Below, piece after piece: positions 34,551 to 43,189 of a DNA stretch of 64,000 nucleotides. Below the pieces are notes generated by a model. The model did not search any database and was not told where the DNA came from. It saw nothing but the letters and a program-made list of their open reading frames with translations. Position 1 is the first letter of the stretch. The number at the start of each line of letters is the position of its first letter. The stretch lies in the NCBI GenBank assembly GCA_937901125.1, contig CALCGT010000059.1, positions 1 to 64,000 of the forward strand, in the 5' to 3' direction. This DNA comes from an uncultured Clostridia bacterium (GTDB lineage: Bacteria > Bacillota > Clostridia > Lachnospirales > Anaerotignaceae). Both the position numbers and the translations under genes were made by a program.

Positions 34551-37500
34551 ATGTCTAAAGTAATGAAAACGATGGACGGTAACGAAGCTGCTGCATATGC
34601 TTCCTATGCGTTTACAGAAGTAGCCGGTATCTTCCCCATCACACCTTCCTCTCCCATGGCTGAAAAAACAGATGACTGGGCAGCGAATGGTAAAAAGAAC
34701 CTTTTTGGTCAGACAGTTAAAGTAGTAGAAATGCAGTCCGAAGCTGGTGCTTCCGGTACAGTACACGGTTCCCTGGCAGCTGGTGCGCTGACAACAACAT
34801 ACACAGCATCTCAGGGTCTGCTGCTGATGATTCCCAACATGTACAAAATCGCCGGCGAACTGCTGCCTTGCGTATTCCACGTAACAGCACGTGCTCTGGC
34901 TGCACATGCTCTATCTATCTTCGGTGACCACTCCGACGTTATGGCTTGCCGTCAGACAGGTTTCGCTATGTTGGTTTCCAACTCCGTACAGGAAGTTATG
35001 GACCTGGCTTGCGTAGCGCATCTGTCCGCAATCAAAGGCCGTGTACCTTTCGTTCACTTCTTCGATGGTTTCCGTACATCCCACGAAATCCAGAAGATCG
35101 AATGCATGGACTATGATGAACTGGCTAAGATTATCGACATGGATGCAGTGAATACATTCAAGAGAAATGCGCTGAACCCCGAACATCCCGTAATCAGAGG
35201 TACAGCTCAGAACCCCGACATCTACTTCCAGGGCCGTGAAGCAGCTAACAAATTCTATGAAGCTCTGCCCGCAGTAGTAGAAGAATACATGGGCGAAATC
35301 AGCAGAATCACAGGCAGAGATTACAGACTGTTCAATTACTACGGTGCTCCCGATGCTGACAGAGTAATTGTTGCTATGGGTTCTGCTTGTGAAGCAATCG
35401 AAGAAACAATCGATTACCTGGCAGCTAAAGGCGAAAAAGTTGGTCTGGTTAAAGTACACCTGTTCCGTCCTTTCGTAGCTTCCAAACTTCTGGAAGTAAT
35501 CCCTAAAACAGCTAAGAAGATCGCAGTTCTGGATAGAACAAAAGAACCCGGTGCACAGGGCGAACCTCTGTACATGGATGTATGTACAGCACTGTTCGAA
35601 GCTGAAGAAGCTCCCGTTGTAGTTGGTGGCCGTTACGGTCTGGGTTCCAAAGACGTTACACCTGCACAGTTCCTGGCAGTATATGCAAACCTGTCTCTGG
35701 ATAAACCCAAAAACCACTTCACACTGGGTATCGTGGATGACGTTACAAACACATCCCTGGAAGTTGGCGAAGAAGTTAACGTTACAGGCGATGACGGCAC
35801 AATCTCCTGCAAATTCTGGGGTCTGGGTGCTGACGGTACTGTAGGTGCAAACAAGAACTCCATCAAAATCATCGGTGACCACACAGATATGTATGCTCAG
35901 GCATACTTCAGCTACGACTCCAAGAAGTCCGGCGGGATCACTCAGTCTCACCTGCGTTTCGGTCACAGACCTATCAGATCTACATACCTGGTAAAAACAG
36001 CTGACTTCGTAGCTTGCCACAAACAGGAATATGTAAACCTGTATGACATGGTTACAGAACTGAACCCCGGTGGTACATTCCTGCTGAACACAACATGGTC
36101 TGTAGAAGAACTGGATGAAAAGCTGCCCGCTAAACTGAAAAGACAGCTGGCTGCAAAGAATGTGAACTTCTATACCATCAATGGTACAGAAATTGCGAAA
36201 GAAATCGGTCTGGGCAACAGAATCAACACAGTTCTGCAGGCTGCATTCTTCAAACTGGCTAACATCATCCCCATTGAACAGGCTGTAGAATACATGAAAG
36301 CAGCTATCACAAAATCCTACGGCAAGAAGGGTGATACAATCCTGAACATGAACTACGCTGCTGTTGACCGTGGTGTAGACGGCGCTGTTAAGGTTGAAAT
36401 CCCCGCTGCATGGGCAAACGCTGTAGATGCAGAAGTTGCATCCACAAGAAAGACAACAGAATTCGTTCAGAAGATCGTTGAACCCATGAACGCACAGGAA
36501 GGCGACAAACTGCCCGTATCCGCATTCGCTGGTATGGAAGACGGTACATTCCCTTGCGGTACAGCTGCATACGAAAAACGTGGTGTAGCAGTTGACGTAC
36601 CCGAATGGAACGCTGAAAACTGTATCCAGTGTAACCAGTGCTCTTACGTATGTCCTCACGCTGCAATCAGACCCGTTCTGGTTACAGAGGAAGAACTGGC
36701 AAAAGCACCCGAAGCATTCAAGGCTGTAGAAGCAAAAGGCGGCGCAGCATTCGCTGGTCTGAAATACAGAATGCAGGTATCCTCTCTGGACTGCCTGGGC
36801 TGCGGTAGCTGTGCAGTTGTATGTCCCGCTCCTAACAAAGCTCTGGTTATGAAACCTCTGGCAACTCAGGAAGCTGAAGCTGCTAACTGGGATTTCGCTA
36901 TCGATGAAGTAGCTCCTAAGGCTAACCCTATGAGCAAAGCATCCGTAAAAGGTTCTCAGTTCGAACAGCCTCTGCTTGAGTTCTCCGGCGCTTGTGCAGG
37001 TTGTGGTGAAACACCTTATGCGAAACTGGTAACTCAGCTGTTCGGTGATAGAATGTACGTTGCAAACGCAACAGGCTGCTCCTCCATCTGGGGTGGTTCC
37101 GCACCTTCTATGCCTTACACAACAAACAAAGACGGTCATGGTCCCGCATGGGCAAACTCCCTGTTCGAAGACAACGCAGAATATGGTCTGGGTATGGCTT
37201 CCGCAGTAAAACACATGAGAAATGGCCTGAAAGATAAACTGGAAAACCTGAAAGCAATCGATGCATCCGTTGCTGGTGTTGTTGATGCTTGGGTAGAAAC
37301 AATGTTCGACGGAGACAAATCCAGAGCAGCATCCGACGCTCTGATTGTTGCACTGGAGGCTTACGCTGGCACAGATGCAGAAGCTAGAAACATCGTTTCC
37401 TATGTTCTGCAGAACAAAGATCAGCTGGCTAAGAAATCCCAGTGGATCTTCGGTGGTGACGGCTGGGCTTACGATATCGGCTACGGCGGTCTGGATCACG

Positions 37501-38081
37501 TACTGGCTTCCGGCGAAGATGTAAACGTTCTGGTATTCGATACAGAAGTTTACTCCAACACAGGCGGTCAGGCATCCAAATCCACACCTATCGGTGCAGT
37601 TGCTCAGTTCGCTGCTTCCGGTAAGAGAGTAAAGAAAAAAGACCTGGGTATGATGGCTATGAGTTATGGCTATGTATACGTTGCACAGGTAGCTATGGGC
37701 GCAGACAAGAACCAGCTGGTGAAAGCTCTGACAGAAGCTGAAAAATACCATGGTCCTTCCCTGATCATCGCTTACGCTCCTTGTATCAACCATGGTCTGA
37801 AGGGCGGCATGAGCGGCGCTCAGAACGAAATCAAACGTGCAGTAGAAGCAGGTTATTGGCAGATGTACAGATTCAATCCTGAACTGAAAGAAGCAGGTCA
37901 GAATCCTTTCACACTGGACTCCAAAGAACCTACAGCTGACTTCAGAGAATTCCTGCTGAGTGAAGTTCGTTACAGCTCTCTGCAGAGAACATTCCCCGAA
38001 ATCGCTGAAGAACTGTTCGAACAGACAGAAAAGACAGCAAAAGAAAGACTGGAAGGCTACAAGAAACTGGCTCAGGGTTGA
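34551..38081 (+). CDS. nifJ: Pyruvate:ferredoxin (flavodoxin) oxidoreductase
   Basis: The 1176-residue homodimeric enzyme converts pyruvate and CoA to acetyl-CoA, CO2 and reduced ferredoxin, the central step of anaerobic fermentation. Domains in order: pyruvate-binding N-terminal domain (FPITPSSPMAEKTDDWAANG), a gamma-type domain, two 4Fe-4S motifs CIQCNQCSYVCP (about 690) and CLGCGSCAVVCP (about 747), a third cluster region CAGCGE, and the thiamine-diphosphate domain GGDGWAYDIGYGG with the downstream SNTGGQASKSTP. All key cysteines are present. Extreme codon bias and a strong promoter indicate very high expression. Confidence 0.97.
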   Translation: MSKVMKTMDGNEAAAYASYAFTEVAGIFPITPSSPMAEKTDDWAANGKKNLFGQTVKVVEMQSEAGASGTVHGSLAAGALTTTYTASQGLLLMIPNMYKIAGELLPCVFHVTARALAAHALSIFGDHSDVMACRQTGFAMLVSNSVQEVMDLACVAHLSAIKGRVPFVHFFDGFRTSHEIQKIECMDYDELAKIIDMDAVNTFKRNALNPEHPVIRGTAQNPDIYFQGREAANKFYEALPAVVEEYMGEISRITGRDYRLFNYYGAPDADRVIVAMGSACEAIEETIDYLAAKGEKVGLVKVHLFRPFVASKLLEVIPKTAKKIAVLDRTKEPGAQGEPLYMDVCTALFEAEEAPVVVGGRYGLGSKDVTPAQFLAVYANLSLDKPKNHFTLGIVDDVTNTSLEVGEEVNVTGDDGTISCKFWGLGADGTVGANKNSIKIIGDHTDMYAQAYFSYDSKKSGGITQSHLRFGHRPIRSTYLVKTADFVACHKQEYVNLYDMVTELNPGGTFLLNTTWSVEELDEKLPAKLKRQLAAKNVNFYTINGTEIAKEIGLGNRINTVLQAAFFKLANIIPIEQAVEYMKAAITKSYGKKGDTILNMNYAAVDRGVDGAVKVEIPAAWANAVDAEVASTRKTTEFVQKIVEPMNAQEGDKLPVSAFAGMEDGTFPCGTAAYEKRGVAVDVPEWNAENCIQCNQCSYVCPHAAIRPVLVTEEELAKAPEAFKAVEAKGGAAFAGLKYRMQVSSLDCLGCGSCAVVCPAPNKALVMKPLATQEAEAANWDFAIDEVAPKANPMSKASVKGSQFEQPLLEFSGACAGCGETPYAKLVTQLFGDRMYVANATGCSSIWGGSAPSMPYTTNKDGHGPAWANSLFEDNAEYGLGMASAVKHMRNGLKDKLENLKAIDASVAGVVDAWVETMFDGDKSRAASDALIVALEAYAGTDAEARNIVSYVLQNKDQLAKKSQWIFGGDGWAYDIGYGGLDHVLASGEDVNVLVFDTEVYSNTGGQASKSTPIGAVAQFAASGKRVKKKDLGMMAMSYGYVYVAQVAMGADKNQLVKALTEAEKYHGPSLIIAYAPCINHGLKGGMSGAQNEIKRAVEAGYWQMYRFNPELKEAGQNPFTLDSKEPTADFREFLLSEVRYSSLQRTFPEIAEELFEQTEKTAKERLEGYKKLAQG

Positions 38082-38121
38082 TTTTGTATAAAGTATCCTT
38101 ATCTGAATAAAGTATAAAAAG

Positions 38122-38152
38122 ACGGTAAGATTTTCGGGTCTTACCGTTTTTT
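38122..38152 (+). terminator. Terminator of nifJ
   Basis: ACGGTAAGA pairs with TCTTACCGT followed by six T. A close copy, with loop and flanks conserved, recurs at 39378-39412. Confidence 0.9.
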
Positions 38153-38230
38153 GTATGCAGATAAGAAAAATATATTTAAATTTTTATAGTTTTTTGTCGT
38201 TTTTTATTTAAATAAAAGAATTTACACTTG

Positions 38231-38265
38231 TTTTGATTGACAAAATCAAAATGATTAGATACGAT
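38231..38265 (+). promoter_or_regulatory. Promoter with overlapping palindrome for the AT-rich gene pair
   Basis: TTGACA (38237-38242), 17 bp and TACGAT (38260-38265). The palindrome TTTTGATT/AATCAAAA (38231-38238, 38244-38251) covers the -35 and looks like an operator. Confidence 0.6.
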
Positions 38266-38328
38266 GTATCACATAAAGTACAATTTGCTTTTGTGATAAT
38301 GATGGATTATAAAAAGGAGGCGAACTTT

Positions 38329-39075
38329 ATGAAACGGTGTGCTAGATGATTTGTTGCATTGGGTTTATGTTTTTCTCTTGTTTTCAGTATACCAGTATTT
38401 GCATCAGATACGGTTACTGCCCAAAATCAAGAAATGGTTGCAGGTAAAGTTGATGATTATGTATATGAAATGATTGAAGATTACGAAAGCGGAGTCTTTG
38501 TGGAACGAAATGATGTTGAAACGATAGAAATGTCGACATTATTCAATGAAGCAGCTACTTATTCAAGTGATGATATGAATGTTACTTATCTTTATGATAA
38601 TAGAAAAATTGGATCAAACACTTATGCGGCAACCCAAATTGCTATTACGGAAGGTGAGGAAGATTCTATGACGGATATTCATTACGGAGTAAAAGCCGTA
38701 TGTGTAATAGAATATAATTTGATGGACGTGGGTGATTGGTATGATTATATTATGCTTGTCAATGTAAAGGGTGCTATTCTGTATGAAAATGATGATTATG
38801 ATTGTACAAAATTGCAACTTAGGTATAAAGTACAGGGTGACGCATATGACAAAAATGGGAATAGATATGGGTGGAAAGGTAAAGAAACTTCCCTTGATAA
38901 GCGGACTATATACAATCCATTGGTAGGGTTTTACTATTTAGAGTCAGGACCTAAAGATTATTATTATTGCATGGGGACTGTTGGTTCGTTAGTAGCAGGA
39001 TTTCTTTTAGCAGAAATTGAAAATTCTGCTGGGACTGTGAAATATTTGGACTGTAATCCCGGTTTCCAAGCATAA
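38329..39075 (+). pseudogene. Secreted protein of unknown function with in-frame TGA in its signal peptide
   Basis: The ATG follows a strong AAAAGGAGG. Codon 7 is TGA (38347-38349). Reading through gives a textbook signal peptide (MKRCAR, stop, FVALGLCFSLVFSIPVFAS), then a 220-residue acidic, Tyr-rich mature protein I do not recognise. A TTG at 38359 could restart but has no binding site. Trp (TGG) to TGA is the simplest origin. The region is clearly more AT-rich than its neighbours, suggesting acquisition. Confidence 0.65.
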
Positions 39076-39090
39076 TAAGGGGGGGAGGTT

Positions 39091-39357
39091 ATGTTTCATT
39101 TAAAGAAAATATACTGCGGATTTGATGTAAATAAATTTTGCCAGATAAAGGACTTTTTAGAAAAAGAAGGAATTGAAAAAAAGGTTAAAATTTCAAATCC
39201 GGTTCAAGAACGTTTGCATAAGAACATATTGTTGGGAGGAAATCCTTTAGTTTTGAATACATTAGGAGTAAATTCGGAACAAGCGGAATATACCATTTGG
39301 GTGGATAAGGCAAACGTTGAACGGGTAGAGGATTTTTTGAGAAATCTTTGTGATTAA
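39091..39357 (+). CDS. Small protein of unknown function (DUF2007-like shape)
   Basis: The 88-residue protein follows the secreted-protein gene by 15 bp with a GGGGGGAGG site. It is soluble, beta-alpha-beta in appearance (IYCGFDVNKFCQIKDFLEKE; AEYTIWVDKANVERVEDFL). That pattern resembles the DUF2007 putative signal-transducing family, but the match is weak. AT-rich like its partner. Confidence 0.6.
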   Translation: MFHLKKIYCGFDVNKFCQIKDFLEKEGIEKKVKISNPVQERLHKNILLGGNPLVLNTLGVNSEQAEYTIWVDKANVERVEDFLRNLCD

Positions 39358-39377
39358 AGTTAAATTTTGATTCAAAA

Positions 39378-39412
39378 GGCGATAAGATTTTCGGATCTTA
39401 CCGTCTTTTTTC
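39378..39412 (+). terminator. Second copy of the nifJ-type terminator
   Basis: GGCGATAAGA pairs with TCTTACCGTC (one mismatch) followed by six T. Stem, loop ATTTTCGG and the following TATGCA match the nifJ terminator at 38122-38152. Confidence 0.8.
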
Positions 39413-39565
39413 TATGCAAACGGAATGAAATATGACAAAAGCGGAAAAGTATGGTATGATATAAAATACATAAAGAAGGAATAAAGAAAAGATAAGGAAT
39501 AGTTCGATTGGAAAAAGCCGGATTAGTTTGATATTTCTTCGGGGGCGGGAAGGAAGTAGAGGCTT

Positions 39566-40060
39566 ATGTTACGGAACTTATATTACTTATTGGAACTTGT
39601 CGCGGGATACGCAATCTTTGTATTCGACTTTATCGGTGTCATGATCTTGCTTTGGATCGGTACGGCAGGGGTCTATCATTTCCTGAAGAAAGACCCGCGG
39701 ACGGGGCTGAGGCTGGCGCAGGGGATGGCGACATCCCTGCGGTTTAAGATCGGCAGCGAGATCCTCCGAACGGTGATTATCCGTGAGATCAGCGAAATTT
39801 TTCTGTTCGGTGGTATCATCGCTCTGCGTATCGCGCTGATAATCCTGATCTAGTGGGAGATCAAAAACGAAAAACGGGAAAATCCTATGGATGAAGAGGA
39901 AGTCGTTGTGAAAATGAAGAAACGCTCCTTTGTCGCTGTATGCAGGGCCATTTTCGGGAATGGTCGGCGTACCGAGGAAGAACCTGTTGCAGAACCGGAG
40001 GAAAAGGAAGAATGGACAAAGCCGAAAGTGGTGAAAAGAGAGGTTGGAGGGAGCGAATAA
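39566..40060 (+). pseudogene. DUF1622-like membrane protein with in-frame TAG and conserved continuation
   Basis: Up to TAG (39851-39853) the gene codes 95 residues with two or three membrane helices, including LLWIGTAGVYHFLKKDPRTG and RIALIILI, resembling DUF1622. The same frame stays open for another 68 codons: WEIKNEKRENPMDEEEVVVK, then a basic segment and an acidic tail ending at TAA 40058-40060, just before the barnase gene. DUF1622 proteins normally extend a few residues past the stop position. So the TAG may be a point mutation, an error or read through. Alternatively the 95-residue form is the real product. Confidence 0.55.
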
Positions 40061-40062
40061 GG

Positions 40063-40500
40063 ATGAAAAAGAAACTGATGGCATATTTGATGCTTTTGCT
40101 GCTTTGCATGACGTTTGTCAGCGGCTGCGGCACTACGGTGCAGGGGACGGACGATGCGGCGACCATTGCGGAAGACGGATGGTATTACAGCACAGAGGAC
40201 GTTGCGCTGTATCTGAACACTTATGGAGAATTGCCGGATAATTTTATCACCAAAAAAGAAGCGCAGGCGATGGGCTGGGATAACAAGAAGGGCAATCTTT
40301 GGGAAGTGGCAGAAGGCAAGAGCATTGGCGGCGACAAATTCGGCAACTATGAAGGGATTTTGCCTGAAGAAGACACTTACCACGAATGTGATGTCAATTA
40401 CGAAGGCGGCTATCGCGGCGGTGAACGGATTGTCTATTCTCAGGATGGCGATATCTATTATACCGCCGACCATTACGAAAGCTTTGAACAGCTATATTGA
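40063..40500 (+). CDS. Barnase-type ribonuclease anchored as a lipoprotein
   Basis: The 145-residue protein starts at the ATG after GGAGGGAGCG. A lipoprotein signal ends FVSGCG (Cys about 22). The mature domain aligns well with barnase: FITKKEAQAMGWDNKKGNLW, the EVAEGKSIGGDKFGNYEG segment, ECDVNY (catalytic Glu), GYRGGER (two Arg) and TADHYESF (catalytic His). It should cleave RNA after G. A cell-surface RNase fits nutrient scavenging or contact-dependent antagonism. Barstar follows by 12 bp. Confidence 0.88.
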   Translation: MKKKLMAYLMLLLLCMTFVSGCGTTVQGTDDAATIAEDGWYYSTEDVALYLNTYGELPDNFITKKEAQAMGWDNKKGNLWEVAEGKSIGGDKFGNYEGILPEEDTYHECDVNYEGGYRGGERIVYSQDGDIYYTADHYESFEQLY

Positions 40501-40512
40501 TGGGGGATTGGC

Positions 40513-40764
40513 ATGAAGATCGTTTTAGATGGAAAAAAGATGACTTCCAAAGAGGAAGCCCATGCATATCTAAAAAAAGCTTTCGGTTTCCCCGAATATT
40601 ATGGGAAAAATCTGGATGCCCTCTACGATTGCCTGACAGATATGGGCGAAATGAAAGTGGAATTTTGGCATACGGATGCAATGAAAGCTGTTTTGGGAAA
40701 ATATGGTGAGAGCCTGCTACGAGTGTTCCGTGATGTGGATAATATAGCGGTGGAAATGAAATAA
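40513..40764 (+). CDS. Barstar-type ribonuclease inhibitor
   Basis: The 83-residue protein matches barstar: AHAYLKKAFGFPEYYGKNLD, then ALYDCLTDMGEM and LLRVFRDVDN. It would bind and block the barnase active site in the cytosol. The pair is one translational unit, the normal toxin-immunity arrangement. Confidence 0.9.
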   Translation: MKIVLDGKKMTSKEEAHAYLKKAFGFPEYYGKNLDALYDCLTDMGEMKVEFWHTDAMKAVLGKYGESLLRVFRDVDNIAVEMK

Positions 40765-40790
40765 AAAAAGAGTCCGATGGACTCTTTTTT
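40764..40790. terminator. Bidirectional terminator between barstar and metA
   Basis: AAAAAAGAGTCC pairs with GGACTCTTTTTT around GAT. T runs occur on both strands, and the stem touches the metA stop codon. Confidence 0.9.
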
Positions 40791-41707
40791 TATTTGATCT
40801 GTGTGATGTCATAAGGAGTGGTCTGGTAGACGAAGTAGTTCAGCCAGTTGGAATACAGCAGGTTGGCATGGGCTCTCCATGTGACCACGGGGTTCTGGGT
40901 ATCATCATCGTTGGGATAGTAGTTTTTCGGTACTTCGATGGGCAGACCTGTGTTCTTATCCCGCAGATATTCCTTTTCCAGGGTGCGGGGGTCGTATTCG
41001 GAGTGACCCATAATGAAGATCTGACTGCCGCCGTCGTTATGGATGGCATAGACGCCTGCTTCTTCAGAAGAAGCGATGATCTTCAGGCGGGGATCCTTTT
41101 CGATATCCTCTCTCAGTACTGTTGTGTGTCTGGAATGGGGCACATAGAAGACATCATCGGAGCCGCGGAAGAGGATAGATTTCTTTTTATCCAGCTTATG
41201 AGGGAATACGCCGAACATTTTTTCCTTCATCATGTGTTTTTTAATGCCGTAATGATAATACAGACCGGCTTGGGCACCCCAGCAGATATGGAAGGTGCTG
41301 TGGACATGGGTCTTGCTCCATTCCATGATCTCTACCAGTTCATCCCAATATTCTACTTCTTCAAATTCCATCTGTTCCACAGGCGCACCTGTGATGATAA
41401 GACCATCCCAGTTCTGGTCTTTCACTTCGTCAAAGGTTTTATAGAAGGACAGCAGATGATCTTCGGGGGTGTTTTTGGATTCATGGCTCTTGGTATGGAT
41501 CAGTTCCAGTTCGATCTGCAGTGCTGTATTGCCCAGCAGGCGGGAAAGCTGTGTTTCCGTATCGATCTTCGTGGGCATCAGGTTCAGCAGAAGGATCTGC
41601 AGAGGGCGGATATCCTGTGTCATGGCACGGAATTCCGTCATGATAAAAATATTCTCATCCGTCAGCACCTTGGCTGCGGGTAATTCATTCGGTATCTTAA
41701 TTGGCAT
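40790..41707 (-). CDS. metA: Homoserine O-acyltransferase (MetA family)
   Basis: The 305-residue enzyme activates homoserine for methionine synthesis. The catalytic Cys is in HICWGAQAGLYYHYG, with family signatures ITGAPVEQMEFEEVEYWDEL and FVPH-like VPHSRHTT. MetA-family members in Clostridia often use acetyl-CoA rather than succinyl-CoA; the neighbouring O-acetylhomoserine sulfhydrylase favours acetyl-CoA. The gene is 26 bp downstream of metY on the same strand and should share its T-box control. Confidence 0.93.
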   Translation of the reverse strand: MPIKIPNELPAAKVLTDENIFIMTEFRAMTQDIRPLQILLLNLMPTKIDTETQLSRLLGNTALQIELELIHTKSHESKNTPEDHLLSFYKTFDEVKDQNWDGLIITGAPVEQMEFEEVEYWDELVEIMEWSKTHVHSTFHICWGAQAGLYYHYGIKKHMMKEKMFGVFPHKLDKKKSILFRGSDDVFYVPHSRHTTVLREDIEKDPRLKIIASSEEAGVYAIHNDGGSQIFIMGHSEYDPRTLEKEYLRDKNTGLPIEVPKNYYPNDDDTQNPVVTWRAHANLLYSNWLNYFVYQTTPYDITQIK

Positions 41708-41733
41708 TTTCTTTCACCGCTTTCGTATATTGT

Positions 41734-43023
41734 TTATTTCTTAATTGCTTCCAGCGCCTGAGCGATATCATCGATCAGATCCTGTGCGCTTTCCAGACCA
41801 CAGGAGAGACGGACCATATCGCCGGGAACACCTGCAGCTGCCAGTTCTGCGTCGTTCATCTGTCTGTGGGTGGAACTTGCGGGATGCAGACAGCAGGTGC
41901 GGGCATCAGCAACGTGGGTTTCGATGGCTGCTGTTTTCAGGTGGCCCATGAAGGCTTCTGCTGCCTTTCTGCCGCCCTTTACGCCGAAGCTGACAACGCC
42001 GCAGGTGCCGTTGGGCATATATTTCTGTGCTACTTCATAGTATTTATCGCCTTCCAGACCGGGATAGGTTACCCATTCGATCTGATCGTGAGCCTTCAGA
42101 TATTTTGCTACAGCCAGACCGTTTTCGCAGTGACGGGGCACACGAACATGGAGACTTTCCAGGCCCAAATTCAGCAGGAATGCAGACTGGGGAGAAGGAG
42201 TAGATCCGAAATCGCGCATCAGCTGTGCGGTCGCTTTTGTAATGAATGCACCTTCTTTGCCGAATTTTTCCGCATATGTAATGCCATGGTAGCTATCATC
42301 GGGGGTACACAGGCCGGGGAATTTTTCCGCATGAGCCAGCCAGTCAAAGTTGCCGCTGTCTACGATGCAGCCGCCAACAGCAGCACCGTGGCCGTCCATG
42401 TATTTTGTGGTGGAGTGGGTCACGATATCTGCACCCCATTCGAAGGGTCTGCAGTTGATGGGGGTTGCGAAGGTGTTATCCACGATGAGGGGAACGCCAT
42501 GGGCGTGGGCTGCTTTCGCGAAGCGTTCGATATCCAGCACGGTCAGGGAAGGGTTGGCGATGCTTTCGCCGAATACTGCTTTTGTGTTGGGCTTGAAGGC
42601 AGCTGCCAGTTCTTCATCGGAGCAGTCGGGGGCAACGAAGGTAAAATCGATACCCATTTTTTTCATGGTTACCGCAAACAGGTTGTATGTACCGCCGTAA
42701 ATAGTGGAAGAGGATACCACATGGTCGCCGCAGTTTACGATGTTGAACATAGCGTAAAAATTGGCTGCCTGACCGGAAGAAGTCAGCATAGCTGCTGTGC
42801 CGCCTTCCAGAGCGCAGATTTTTGCAGCTACATAGTCACAGGTAGGGTTTTGCAGTCTGGAATAGAAATAGCCTTCTGCTTCCAGATCGAACAGTTTGCC
42901 CATATCTTCGCTGGTGCTGTATTTGAAGGTTGTGCTCTGGTAAATGGGAATCTGTCTGGGTTCGCCGTTGCCGGGGGTATAGCCGCCCTGTACGCATTTT
43001 GTTTCGATACGATAATCTCTCAT
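41734..43023 (-). CDS. metY: O-acetylhomoserine sulfhydrylase (PLP-dependent)
   Basis: The 429-residue enzyme makes homocysteine from O-acetylhomoserine and sulfide. Landmarks are TKCVQGGYTPGNGEPRQIPI, YSRLQNPT, and the PLP lysine in THSTTKYMDGHG. Length matches MetY/Cys-Met PLP enzymes of this type. The start follows AAGGAGGAAAACAAA. It is the first gene after the T-box leader. Confidence 0.93.
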   Translation of the reverse strand: MRDYRIETKCVQGGYTPGNGEPRQIPIYQSTTFKYSTSEDMGKLFDLEAEGYFYSRLQNPTCDYVAAKICALEGGTAAMLTSSGQAANFYAMFNIVNCGDHVVSSSTIYGGTYNLFAVTMKKMGIDFTFVAPDCSDEELAAAFKPNTKAVFGESIANPSLTVLDIERFAKAAHAHGVPLIVDNTFATPINCRPFEWGADIVTHSTTKYMDGHGAAVGGCIVDSGNFDWLAHAEKFPGLCTPDDSYHGITYAEKFGKEGAFITKATAQLMRDFGSTPSPQSAFLLNLGLESLHVRVPRHCENGLAVAKYLKAHDQIEWVTYPGLEGDKYYEVAQKYMPNGTCGVVSFGVKGGRKAAEAFMGHLKTAAIETHVADARTCCLHPASSTHRQMNDAELAAAGVPGDMVRLSCGLESAQDLIDDIAQALEAIKK

Positions 43024-43055
43024 TTTGTTTTCCTCCTTGGTGTGTTTTATTTCGC

Positions 43056-43116
43056 GTTAAAACCAATTCGTAAGGCTGTGCCTTACTCATTGATTTGCTC
43101 CGCAAATCAAATTCAT
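43056..43116 (-). repeat. Dispersed small hairpin repeat, copy B (inside metY leader)
   Basis: On the minus strand: GATTTGCGGAGCAAATC, then GTAAGGCACAGCCTTAC and GAATTGGTTTTA. It forms two perfect hairpins and lies between the T-box terminator and metY, so it is part of the transcript. Confidence 0.6.
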
Positions 43117-43189
43117 ACTATATGAAAAGTGATTTTTGCAAGCAAAATCAGCTTGCATATAAGATGAATTTGGTTTTCTATGCTTATAA

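Noticed and set aside
34911..37793. A 960-codon open frame antisense to nifJ
   Set aside because: It has no ribosome binding site and no recognisable domain, and its Cys/Phe-rich composition is the mirror of nifJ's extreme codon bias, which removes antisense stops.
18699..39853. TAG read as pyrrolysine in this organism
   Set aside because: TAG ends terL, xkdR and the MATE frame normally, no pyl genes are in the window, and MATE or DUF1622 proteins are not known Pyl proteins.
41701..43125. A 474-codon plus-strand frame opposite metY
   Set aside because: metY is secure (PLP motif, T-box, ribosome binding site); this frame is its complement.
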